From NCBI GenBank assembly GCA_028872685.1, contig JAPKEI010000097.1, forward strand, positions 1-8,981: a stretch of DNA of 8,981 bases, given 5' to 3'. A model generated the notes under the pieces. It saw only the letters and a program-made list of their open reading frames with translations, searched no databases and was not told the origin of the DNA. Within the stretch, counting starts at the first letter, position 1; every line of letters starts with the position of its first letter. Positions 1-6,479 of the stretch are shown here, one piece after another. The translations under genes and the position numbers were made by a program. Origin of the DNA: Verrucomicrobiota bacterium (GTDB lineage Bacteria; Verrucomicrobiota; Verrucomicrobiia; Limisphaerales; UBA1100).

Positions 1-1
1 T

Positions 2-532
2 CTATTTGAGCGCCGTCTCAATGGCTTTGATAACCTCAGGTGCATCGGGCTTGGTTCCCGGAGAAAACCGTTTCAACACCTTGCCGTTCTTACCAACCAG
101 GAACTTCTCAAAATTCCAACTAATCTTGGCCGGTCCAATTTGTTTTTTTAGCGATTTGTACAGCGGATGCGCTCCCTCACCATTAACGTCTATCTTGGCG
201 TACATAGGGAAACTTACATCGTATTTTGAGCTGCAGAATTTCTTGATTTCCTCAAGGGTACCCGGTTCCTGTCTGCCAAACTGGTTGCAGGGAAAACCAC
301 ACACGATAAAACCCTTGCCGTCGTATTTCTTATAAACAGCCTGAAGCTGCCTGTACTGCGGAGTAAGACCACACTGCGAAGCCACATTGACCACCAGCAT
401 TACTTTGCCTTTATGGGCCTTAAGGCTGACGGCCTTGTTGTTTATATCCTTAATGGGAATATTGTAGAGAGACTCTTCAGCTGTCAGGCTCAAGGACAAA
501 AGGAAAGTTGCAACGAATAGTATCGGCTTCAT
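2..532 (-). CDS. Exported glutathione peroxidase (thioredoxin-type GPx)
   Basis: Complete 176-residue protein with a TAG stop at 2-4. It belongs to the glutathione peroxidase family, which reduces H2O2 or organic and lipid hydroperoxides. The peroxidatic cysteine is Cys54 in NVASQCGLTPQY. The FPCNQFGRQEPG block spans 80-91 and carries Cys82 and the active-site Gln (about 88). WNF at 139-141 supplies the Trp-Asn of the catalytic tetrad. Cys100 sits 46 residues after Cys54, the same spacing as Cys36/Cys82 in yeast Gpx3, so I infer a thioredoxin-recycled 2-Cys enzyme rather than a selenoenzyme. Residues 1-18 are a hydrophobic signal-like segment with likely cleavage near LTA/EE, so export is predicted, whereas many bacterial GPx proteins are cytoplasmic. 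ATG at 532 is chosen over an in-frame TTG at 547 because GGAAG lies about 7 bases upstream of the ATG and the signal peptide starts there. It is the last gene after two sulfatases, with a 99-base gap. Confidence 0.95.
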   Translation of the reverse strand: MKPILFVATFLLSLSLTAEESLYNIPIKDINNKAVSLKAHKGKVMLVVNVASQCGLTPQYRQLQAVYKKYDGKGFIVCGFPCNQFGRQEPGTLEEIKKFCSSKYDVSFPMYAKIDVNGEGAHPLYKSLKKQIGPAKISWNFEKFLVGKNGKVLKRFSPGTKPDAPEVIKAIETALK

Positions 533-571
533 TCCGAATGCTTCCAAGAATTAACGAGCCGGTCAAGGGCA

Positions 572-577
572 ATTATA
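572..577 (-). promoter_or_regulatory. Candidate -10 box (TATAAT) for the glutathione peroxidase
   Basis: On the minus strand this is an exact TATAAT about 40 bases upstream of the peroxidase ATG, in the 99-base gap after sulfatase A. It would give a leader of roughly 30-35 bases. No good -35 hexamer sits 16-18 bases upstream (the sequence there is like CGTTTC/TTCGTT), so promoter activity is only suggested. If real, the peroxidase can be expressed separately from the sulfatases. Confidence 0.4.
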
Positions 578-631
578 TGATCACCAAATTCCCCGAAACG
601 AATTCATAGCACGGTCGTAAATGAAGGGTGG

Positions 632-2116
632 TTATAGATTTGGAAAGGCAATTTTCAGATCAACCTTGTCATCCATTTCCTTTTGCAGCTTGAGCAACCG
701 TCCATAAAGAGTAGCTATGCGTTTCTCCTGTTTTGGATCATGCGCTAGATCTTTCATTTCCAGAGGGTCCTCAATGATATTATAGAGACGCTTCTTCTGT
801 AAGCTGGGATAAAGAATGAGCTTATAACCATCCATGGTCGCGCTGCGTTGGGCATCCAGATAGGCGCCGTAAATGGCATCGTAGGCATGTTTTTTAGCCT
901 TACCGTGCAAAAGCGGCATGATACTGTGAAACTCCACCTTATCGGACTGCTTGGCTCCGGCTAGTTCCAAGGTAGTGGCGTGGATGTCCTGCAGGTAAAT
1001 GGGAGCATCAATCTTGGCACCCGACTTGATGCCCGGACCCACGGCGAGGAAAGGCACTCGCGTGCTGTGCTCATACAGGTTCTGTTTTCCAAACAGGCCA
1101 TGATGCCCAACGCCCAACCCGTGGTCGGCGCTGAAAAAGATGTAAGTATTATTTGCCTGACCACTCTTCTCCAGCGAATCCAGAATGCGGCCCACCTGCG
1201 TGTCCAGATGCGTGATGATGGCGTAGTATTCCTGACGGTGAACTTTCACCGCGTGCTCAGTACGGGGAAAAGGCCCCAGTTTTTCATCCCGCAAATTTTT
1301 GCCGGACTTCATGCCTTCCTTGTAGGGATATTCAGCCAGATAATTCTTCGGCACCTTGATGCGGCTCAGAGGATATTTGTCGACGTATTCCTTGGGCGCC
1401 TGACGTGGGTCGTGCGGTGCATTAAAAGCAACATACATGAAAAAGGGCCGTTTATCCTTCTTGGCCATGCCCAGAAAATCAATGGTGTCATCGGCCACAA
1501 TTTCACTCCAGTGTTTGCCGCCTTTCCAGAAACCATCAAATTTCTTGTCGTAGGGACTCCACGGATCGGGCTTGCCGGGCAACGGCCGGTTGTACCCGGC
1601 AGCAGTTTGGTTGGGCATACCAGGTCGGATGTTGCGGGCCACCTCAAAGGCTTCATCAGCCTTAGCGCGGATGTGCCATTTGCCGGTAAAGAAAGTCTGG
1701 TAGCCTTGACGCTTTAGCACCTGCGGCCATAGCCCATCAAATTCCTTCTGTTTTGCTTCCTGATTCGGCAAAGGTTTTTTATTGCCCTTGCGCCGACCGC
1801 CCAAAAGATTGGAAGCCTGTTCCGCACGCCAGATATAACGACCGGTGATCAACATGTGCCGACTGGCTACACACACCGCACCACTCCATGAACCCATATT
1901 GTAGGCACGAGTAAAGGTGGTGCCACGCTTCACAAGCCGGTCCAGATTGGGCGTATCAATATCCGTCAATCCCAGTGCCCCGATGGTCTCGTAGCACATA
2001 TCATCGGCGAAGATGAATAACACATTCGGTTTGTCCGCCGCACGGGAAAGAACAGGCGCAGCCAAAAGAATCACCAGCAACAGCCGGCCCAACGAATGAA
2101 TTACAGAAAGTTTCAT
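632..2116 (-). CDS. Secreted sulfatase A (formylglycine-dependent, family S1)
   Basis: 494-residue alkaline-phosphatase-superfamily sulfatase, predicted to hydrolyse sulfate esters outside the cytoplasm. The signal peptide is residues 1-26, with cleavage near SRA/AD. The first metal site is Asp38-Asp39 in FADDM. The nucleophile is Cys82 in CVASR (82-86), which fits the C-x-(P/A)-x-R consensus for conversion to formylglycine but uses Ala where most family members have Pro. GKWH is at 145-148, with Lys146 and His148. NAPHDP at 232-237 supplies His235. SADHG at 329-333 supplies Asp331-His332, and GKQNLYEHS begins at 343 with Lys344. The DH in place of DN and the NAPHDP motif resemble choline-sulfatase or iduronate-2-sulfatase-like groups, but the substrate cannot be assigned. 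ATG at 2116 starts the signal peptide; an in-frame TTG at 2137 is less likely. No Shine-Dalgarno is visible and a hairpin fills that place. It lies 52 bases after sulfatase B. Confidence 0.95.
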   Translation of the reverse strand: MKLSVIHSLGRLLLVILLAAPVLSRAADKPNVLFIFADDMCYETIGALGLTDIDTPNLDRLVKRGTTFTRAYNMGSWSGAVCVASRHMLITGRYIWRAEQASNLLGGRRKGNKKPLPNQEAKQKEFDGLWPQVLKRQGYQTFFTGKWHIRAKADEAFEVARNIRPGMPNQTAAGYNRPLPGKPDPWSPYDKKFDGFWKGGKHWSEIVADDTIDFLGMAKKDKRPFFMYVAFNAPHDPRQAPKEYVDKYPLSRIKVPKNYLAEYPYKEGMKSGKNLRDEKLGPFPRTEHAVKVHRQEYYAIITHLDTQVGRILDSLEKSGQANNTYIFFSADHGLGVGHHGLFGKQNLYEHSTRVPFLAVGPGIKSGAKIDAPIYLQDIHATTLELAGAKQSDKVEFHSIMPLLHGKAKKHAYDAIYGAYLDAQRSATMDGYKLILYPSLQKKRLYNIIEDPLEMKDLAHDPKQEKRIATLYGRLLKLQKEMDDKVDLKIAFPNL

Positions 2117-2119
2117 GGA

Positions 2120-2136
2120 TGCGCGATGCTCGCGCA
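2120..2136 (-). promoter_or_regulatory. GC-rich hairpin at the ribosome-binding position of sulfatase A
   Basis: A perfect 7-base stem (TGCGCGA / TCGCGCA) with a GCA loop ends 3 bases before the sulfatase A ATG. A weaker hairpin (GCCT-GAT-AGGC, 2142-2152) lies just upstream in the same 52-base gap. There is no U-run, so neither is an intrinsic terminator. It could limit initiation at sulfatase A or act as an mRNA processing or stability element. The structure is visible; the function is inference. Confidence 0.4.
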
Positions 2137-2168
2137 AGACAGCCTATCAGGCAAACTCATTTCTTCTT

Positions 2169-3590
2169 CTATTTTCCCTTGCCCCGATTGGGAGGGCTAA
2201 ACTTTGCGTTCGGGTCGTACTTCGGCTCCTTTTCCGTCGGCACCGGTGCCTTTGTTGCCTTGCGCCATTTGAGCATGGCCACATGAAGTTCTTTTGCTTT
2301 TTCCGGCATTTTTTGTGCGAGGTTATTCTCTTCGCCCAGATCCTTCTTCAAATTATACAGCTCCAAGGCACCGTCCTCGAAGAACTCGATTAATTTCCAG
2401 TCACCCATGCGAATCGCTGCAGCGGGGGTTGTGCGAAATGGACCATGCCTTGGCGTGTAACCCTGAAGATAACATGGGAAATGCCAATAAAGCGCCTTCC
2501 GACCCAAAGAAGCGGAATCATCCTTGAGACAAGGCACTAAACTCAAGCCATCGAGTTTAAGATTTTTGGGGCGATCAATACCGGCCAACTCCAAGAAGGT
2601 GGGATAAAAATCCACGCCAATTACCGGTTCTTTACAGGTACTACCAGCTTTAGTCACCCCCGGCCATTTGACCACCAATGGTTCGCGAATGCCGCCCTCG
2701 TACAGCATTCCCTTGGAGCCACGCAAAGGCGCATTGGAAGTCACACCCCCATGACCCCCATTATCAGAAAAGAAAATCACGATCGTGTTGTCATCTAGTT
2801 TAAGGCGTTTGAGTGTGGCCTGAACCGCACCAATGCTATCATCCATACTTTCAATCATTCCTGCATAAGCCGCATTTGTGTGTCCACCAACCGTCGGCTT
2901 CTTCTGATACTTCGCCTTTAACTCGGGCTTCGATTGAATGGGCGTGTGCACGGCGTAATGGGTGAGGTAGAGGAAAAATGGCTTATCCTTATTCGCCTCA
3001 ATGAATTTACAGGCCTCCTGCCCCAACCGATCAGTCAGGTACTCACCCTTCTCCTTATTGACAAGGTTCGGATAATTATACGGGCTATGATAACCACCGC
3101 CACTCGGGCTGCCCCAATGCTTACCGGCAATGTTCACATCGAACCCCTGCTTGGTGGGATCAGATCCCAAATGCCACTTCCCCATGGTGGCTGTCACGTA
3201 ACCAGCCGACTGCAGTGACTCGGCAACAGTAACAAATTTATCCGCCAATTCAGTTGTGTTCTTTGTGGGGATCAATTTGCGAAACTTAGCCTGACCCCGA
3301 TCAGAATTACCCACCGTGAAGACACCGTGCCTTGGGCCATACAAACCACTCATCAGGCACGCCCGACTCGGCGCACAATTCGGCGCGCACGCATAAGCAT
3401 CCATAAACTTCATTCCCTCCCGTGCCAAACGATCCACGTGCGGCGTCTCATAATATTTTGACCCCATGAACGACACATCCGTCCAGCCGAGATCATCGAT
3501 GAAATAAAAGACGATGTTCGGCCGGTCTGCGGCGGAGGCAAACATGGCCAATGCCAGCCAAGCGATGAGAGTACGGGAAAGTGTTTTCAT
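2169..3590 (-). CDS. Secreted sulfatase B (arylsulfatase-like, family S1)
   Basis: 473-residue sulfatase. The signal peptide is residues 1-20, ending at ASA/A. Asp32-Asp33 (IDDLGW) bind the metal. CAPSR at 72-76 is the formylglycine motif with Cys72 as the predicted nucleophile. GKWHLG at 137-142 holds Lys138 and His140. VHTP around 214-217 holds His215. SDNGG at 275-279 holds Asp276 and Asn277. Lys293 lies in GSKGMLYEGGIREP. The C-terminal 25 residues are a Pro/Lys-rich low-complexity tail. The reading frame stays open to 3875, but the extra 95 residues have no family similarity and cover a divergent intergenic region plus another candidate gene. The ATG at 3590 sits exactly at the signal peptide and is preferred. 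No clear Shine-Dalgarno is seen. It is first in a minus-strand set with sulfatase A and the peroxidase, which suggests joint breakdown of a sulfated substrate. It differs enough from A and C that a recent tandem duplication is unlikely. Confidence 0.95.
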   Translation of the reverse strand: MKTLSRTLIAWLALAMFASAADRPNIVFYFIDDLGWTDVSFMGSKYYETPHVDRLAREGMKFMDAYACAPNCAPSRACLMSGLYGPRHGVFTVGNSDRGQAKFRKLIPTKNTTELADKFVTVAESLQSAGYVTATMGKWHLGSDPTKQGFDVNIAGKHWGSPSGGGYHSPYNYPNLVNKEKGEYLTDRLGQEACKFIEANKDKPFFLYLTHYAVHTPIQSKPELKAKYQKKPTVGGHTNAAYAGMIESMDDSIGAVQATLKRLKLDDNTIVIFFSDNGGHGGVTSNAPLRGSKGMLYEGGIREPLVVKWPGVTKAGSTCKEPVIGVDFYPTFLELAGIDRPKNLKLDGLSLVPCLKDDSASLGRKALYWHFPCYLQGYTPRHGPFRTTPAAAIRMGDWKLIEFFEDGALELYNLKKDLGEENNLAQKMPEKAKELHVAMLKWRKATKAPVPTEKEPKYDPNAKFSPPNRGKGK

Positions 3591-3689
3591 GAACGGCCCG
3601 AAGATTAGTTTGTTCGATCCGTGGGCAAAAGAAAAAATTACACCATCCGCGCTTGACGCTTCCTCCGTGCGTCGAAAAGGTGGCGGCGC
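3591..3689. other. Divergent intergenic region between sulfatase B and the small ORF
   Basis: About 100 bases that must carry the start signals for both directions. It has an A-rich stretch (3627-3637). On the minus strand TGTAAT (3637-3642) resembles a -10 box, but no matching -35 is seen. On the plus strand TTGACG (3653-3658) resembles a -35 box, but the sequence 17 bases later is not a -10. No operator-like inverted repeat stands out. Confidence 0.35.
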
Positions 3690-3848
3690 GTGACTGATTC
3701 CCGCAGCAACACCGGTTCCTTTAATGGCTACCTCGACCCCGCCAAGGGAGAGTGGCTCGACAGCTATGAAGGCGTACCCGCGCTGTGGATGGGCGGCATG
3801 AGCTTTCTCCCCCTTAATGTGCTCGGCCGCGTGATTGCATTTCCCTGA
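3690..3848 (+). CDS. Candidate 52-residue protein of unknown function
   Basis: GTG-initiated ORF ending in TGA at 3846-3848, too short for a usual ORF cutoff. Three things suggest it is real. AAAAGGTGG lies about 9 bases upstream of the GTG, the best Shine-Dalgarno in the window. Third codon positions are mostly G or C. It ends 18 bases before the flavoprotein gene on the same strand, as in an operon. The protein is polar at first (VTDSRSNTGSFNGYLD, residues 1-16), then acidic and aromatic, then a hydrophobic C-terminus with WMGG near 33-36 and LGRVIAFP at 45-52. It has no signal peptide, cysteine pair or recognisable motif. The upstream frame has a stop at 3654 and no ATG. I do not recognise the family. 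It could instead be a gene remnant or a chance ORF in a leader. Confidence 0.45.
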   Translation: MTDSRSNTGSFNGYLDPAKGEWLDSYEGVPALWMGGMSFLPLNVLGRVIAFP

Positions 3849-3866
3849 ACTCCCCACTGATTTGAA

Positions 3867-5045
3867 ATGAATCAACGATACGATGTCATTATCATTGGCG
3901 CAGGCGGCGCAGGGTTGCTATGCGCAATGACCGCCGGCCGACGCGGGCGCACCGTGGCGGTGTTGGAGCACAACCAACGGATTGGTAAAAAAATTCTCAT
4001 CTCCGGTGGGGGTCGTTGCAACTTCACCAACCGTGATGCGGGACCGGAACATTATATTTCCAACAACCCGCATTTTTGCCGCTCGGCACTGACCCGTTAT
4101 CCGTCGGGTGAATTTATTGAGCTAGTGCGCAACCACGGCATTGAATTTTACGAGAAAACTTTAGGCCAACTTTTCTGCAGACTTTCCTCGCGTCAAATTG
4201 TGGGGTTGCTCGAAGACGAATGTCACGACGCAGGCGTGGACATTTTGTCTGATTGCGAAGTGGATTCGCTCGAGTCCGGAAATGGTTTCCGCCTGCAAAC
4301 TTCGCGGGGCGATTTTGAATGCGAATCACTAGTGATCGCCACCGGCGCGCTTTCGTTTCCCGCGCTAGGCGCAACGGATTTTGGTTATCGTATCGCGGAA
4401 CAATTTGAAGTGCCGCTCATCGAGCCGCGCCCCGGTTTGGTGCCCATCATTCCACGGCTCGATGATGACGCACCGTGGCCGTTCATCAAGCTCACCGGCA
4501 TTTCAATCGATTGCATTGCCAGCGCGGGCGCGCAGTCATTTCGGGAAAACCTGCTCTTCACCCATCGCGGCCTGAGCGGGCCAGCGATTTTGCAGGTGTC
4601 GAATTACTGCGCGGATGGGGAATTTTTCACGCTGAATTTATTGCCGGATGCAAAACCAGAACAATTACTGGAAGACTCACGGCATTTTCGTGAAACCCCC
4701 GACCGCTGGCTGGAACAGTGGTTTCCCAAACGATTTGCATTCGCGTTTGCCAAACAGTTTTCGCCTTACAAACCGATGGCCCAAATGAAGCAAACCGACC
4801 GCGAACGTTTGGTGCAACATCTGTGCGCGTGGAAATTGTTGGCCGCAAAAACGGAGGGCTACGCTAAGGCGGAAGTCACCGTGGGCGGTGTGGACACGGA
4901 TGCGTTGTCATCGAAAACGATGGAATGCCGTGCGGTGCCGGGGCTGTATTTCATTGGCGAAGTAGTGGACGTGACCGGCTGGCTCGGCGGCTACAATTTC
5001 CAATGGGCCTGGGCCAGCGGCCATGCGGCGGGACAGGCAGTTTGA
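3867..5045 (+). CDS. BaiN/HI0933 (YhiN)-family NAD(P)/FAD-dependent oxidoreductase
   Basis: 392-residue predicted cytoplasmic flavoprotein. A Rossmann FAD-binding motif, GAGGAGLLCA, is at 11-20, followed by the acidic residue Glu34 in VLEH. The family signature GKKILISGGGRCNFTN is at 40-55. GALSFPALGATDFGY (160-174) and THRGLSGPAILQVSNY (232-247) match conserved central blocks. The C-terminal FAD motif GLYFIGEVVDVTGWLGGYN is at 359-377. Length is normal for the family (about 400). Members are annotated as aminoacetone oxidase-like enzymes or as BaiN, a bile-acid reductase; the true substrate in most bacteria is unknown, so no reaction is assigned. The ATG at 3867 begins directly before the Rossmann fold; no strong Shine-Dalgarno is visible. 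It follows the small ORF by 18 bases and converges with sulfatase C across an 18-base gap. Its link to the sulfatases is probably positional only. Confidence 0.93.
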   Translation: MNQRYDVIIIGAGGAGLLCAMTAGRRGRTVAVLEHNQRIGKKILISGGGRCNFTNRDAGPEHYISNNPHFCRSALTRYPSGEFIELVRNHGIEFYEKTLGQLFCRLSSRQIVGLLEDECHDAGVDILSDCEVDSLESGNGFRLQTSRGDFECESLVIATGALSFPALGATDFGYRIAEQFEVPLIEPRPGLVPIIPRLDDDAPWPFIKLTGISIDCIASAGAQSFRENLLFTHRGLSGPAILQVSNYCADGEFFTLNLLPDAKPEQLLEDSRHFRETPDRWLEQWFPKRFAFAFAKQFSPYKPMAQMKQTDRERLVQHLCAWKLLAAKTEGYAKAEVTVGGVDTDALSSKTMECRAVPGLYFIGEVVDVTGWLGGYNFQWAWASGHAAGQAV

Positions 5046-5063
5046 ATTTCAACAACCCTGCAC

Positions 5064-6479
5064 TCAATTTTTGTAATCACCGCCGGTGTCGCTGTGGCGA
5101 CAGGACTTGCGCCATTGCTTGAGGGTGGCGGTCATTTTTTTGATTAGGTCGGGGTGTTGGGCAGCCAAATCGTTTTTCTCGGAAGGGTCTTTTTTGAGGT
5201 CGAACAATTTCAGTTTTGGGAGCGTGAGTTCCTGTTCTTTTTTCCGACCGCCACTGCCGTAGATTTTGTAGCGATCGCTGATGAGCGCCACTTGGCCGGC
5301 GGATTGAAAGCCAATGGGCTGTCCGCGCTCTTTCATTTTTCCTTTAAAGAGCGGCACCAAACTAATGCCGTCGAGCGGACGCTTGTCAGTTTGCTCCGCG
5401 CCGATGAGATCCAGAATGGTGGGGAGATAATCGCTGGTGACGGCGGGGATAGCTGTCACACCCGGCTTGATTTTTGCGGGCCATTCGACGAGGCCGGGCA
5501 CGCGGATGCCGCCTTCGAGCAGTGATCGTTTGCGGCCGCTGAAATGCCCAGCGCTGCCGGGGGCGCTGGCGTTCCCTTCGGGGCCATTGTCGCTGCAAAA
5601 AGTCACGAGCGTGTTGTCCGCAATACCGAGTGTACGAAGTTCTTTTCGCAACCGACCCACTTGTTCGTCCAGCGCGGTGATGCAGCCGTAATAATGCTGC
5701 GCAAACTTGCTGTGTTTCGCGTAGAGTTTGGTGTACTCCGGCCCGGCCACCACGGGGAGATGCGGTGCGTGGAACCACACGATGGTAAAGAACGGTTGCT
5801 CTTTTTTGACCGCCGCGCGGATGAAGGGAATGGCGCGGTCCATGATCACGCGCGAATCATCGCCGCGCAAATTCTCCGTCACGCGCGCGCCCTTTTCGTT
5901 CCAGTACGCGGTTCCGTACGGCCCGTTATTCTTGGCGGGATCCCACCACGTTTTGCTCTTGTTGTTTTTCGGGCGCAACATCGGATCCCACGTGGGCACT
6001 TTGGATTCCGTGGAAAAACACACGTCAAACCCATTGACTTGTGGTGGCGAGAAATTCTTTATCCCACGCGGACCACCACGGTTGGCTTCCGTTTCGGTTT
6101 TTGTGAGCGTGCCGAGATGCCATTTGCCGAAATGACCAGTGGCGTAGCCATGCTTTTTAAGTAACTCCGCCAGCGTCAACTCCTCGGTTTTCATGTGTCC
6201 AGTGTTCGCAAAATACACCCCATACCGGTAAGGGTGCCTGCCGGTGATGCAACTGCCGCGGGTGGGACTGCACACCGGCGCGGCGGCGTAGAACCGCTCG
6301 AAGCGCAAGCTGTTTTTCGCCATCGTATCGAGGTGCGGCGTGCGGATAATTTTGTTGCCGTTGAATCCCACATCGCCCCAGCCGAGGTCGTCACACATCA
6401 CGAGGATGATGTTGGGTTTTTCCGCAGCTACCAGTAATGGTGCGACACAGATGAGAACAAACAGTATTCTTCGAATCAT
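5064..6479 (-). CDS. Secreted sulfatase C (arylsulfatase-like, family S1)
   Basis: 471-residue sulfatase with a signal peptide at 1-19 (cleavage near VAA/E). Asp30-Asp31 (CDDLGWGD) bind the metal. CSPTR at 70-74 is the canonical formylglycine motif with Cys70. GKWHLGT at 118-124 holds Lys119 and His121. FHAPHLP at 236-242 holds His237 and His240. SDNGPEGN begins at 296 with Asp297-Asn298. Lys317 lies in GRKRSLLEGGIRVP. All expected active-site positions are present, so it should be active once Cys70 is converted to formylglycine. Its ATG overlaps the TGA of the upstream gene by 4 bases (ATGA, 6476-6479) and it has no Shine-Dalgarno of its own, which points to translational coupling. Its 3' end faces the flavoprotein gene. 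An insert at about 130-200, rich in Asn, Lys and Gly, is not shared with sulfatases A and B. Substrate not assignable. Confidence 0.95.
   Translation of the reverse strand: MIRRILFVLICVAPLLVAAEKPNIILVMCDDLGWGDVGFNGNKIIRTPHLDTMAKNSLRFERFYAAAPVCSPTRGSCITGRHPYRYGVYFANTGHMKTEELTLAELLKKHGYATGHFGKWHLGTLTKTETEANRGGPRGIKNFSPPQVNGFDVCFSTESKVPTWDPMLRPKNNKSKTWWDPAKNNGPYGTAYWNEKGARVTENLRGDDSRVIMDRAIPFIRAAVKKEQPFFTIVWFHAPHLPVVAGPEYTKLYAKHSKFAQHYYGCITALDEQVGRLRKELRTLGIADNTLVTFCSDNGPEGNASAPGSAGHFSGRKRSLLEGGIRVPGLVEWPAKIKPGVTAIPAVTSDYLPTILDLIGAEQTDKRPLDGISLVPLFKGKMKERGQPIGFQSAGQVALISDRYKIYGSGGRKKEQELTLPKLKLFDLKKDPSEKNDLAAQHPDLIKKMTATLKQWRKSCRHSDTGGDYKN
5087..5102 (-). other. Hairpin inside the 3' end of sulfatase C, at the convergent gene junction
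   Basis: A perfect 6-base stem (TGTCGC / GCGACA) with a 4-base loop, next to a short CACCG-C-CGGTG palindrome (5079-5089). Neither strand has a following T-run, so it is not a standard intrinsic terminator. Since only 18 bases separate two converging genes, it may block opposing transcripts. It also codes for the last residues of sulfatase C, so it may be chance. Confidence 0.25.

Noticed and set aside
533..547. TTG start for the glutathione peroxidase
   Set aside because: It would put five extra residues before the signal peptide; ATG at 532 has a GGAAG sequence at good spacing.
980..1717. 245-residue plus-strand ORF
   Set aside because: Entirely antisense to the catalytic region of sulfatase A, whose motifs are clear; the product has no recognisable features.
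2117..2137. TTG start for sulfatase A
   Set aside because: Adds a charged MREHRAS stretch before the signal peptide, lies inside a hairpin and has no ribosome binding site.
3591..3875. 95-residue N-terminal extension of sulfatase B in the open minus-strand frame
   Set aside because: The ATG at 3590 begins a typical signal peptide; the extension has no sulfatase similarity, would bury the signal, and overlaps the divergent region and the start of the flavoprotein gene.
5046..5110. Terminator between the convergent flavoprotein and sulfatase C genes
   Set aside because: Stems exist but neither strand has a T-run after them, so a Rho-independent terminator is not supported.
5544..6164. 206-residue plus-strand ORF
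   Set aside because: Antisense shadow of sulfatase C with Arg/His/Phe-rich composition typical of non-coding frames.
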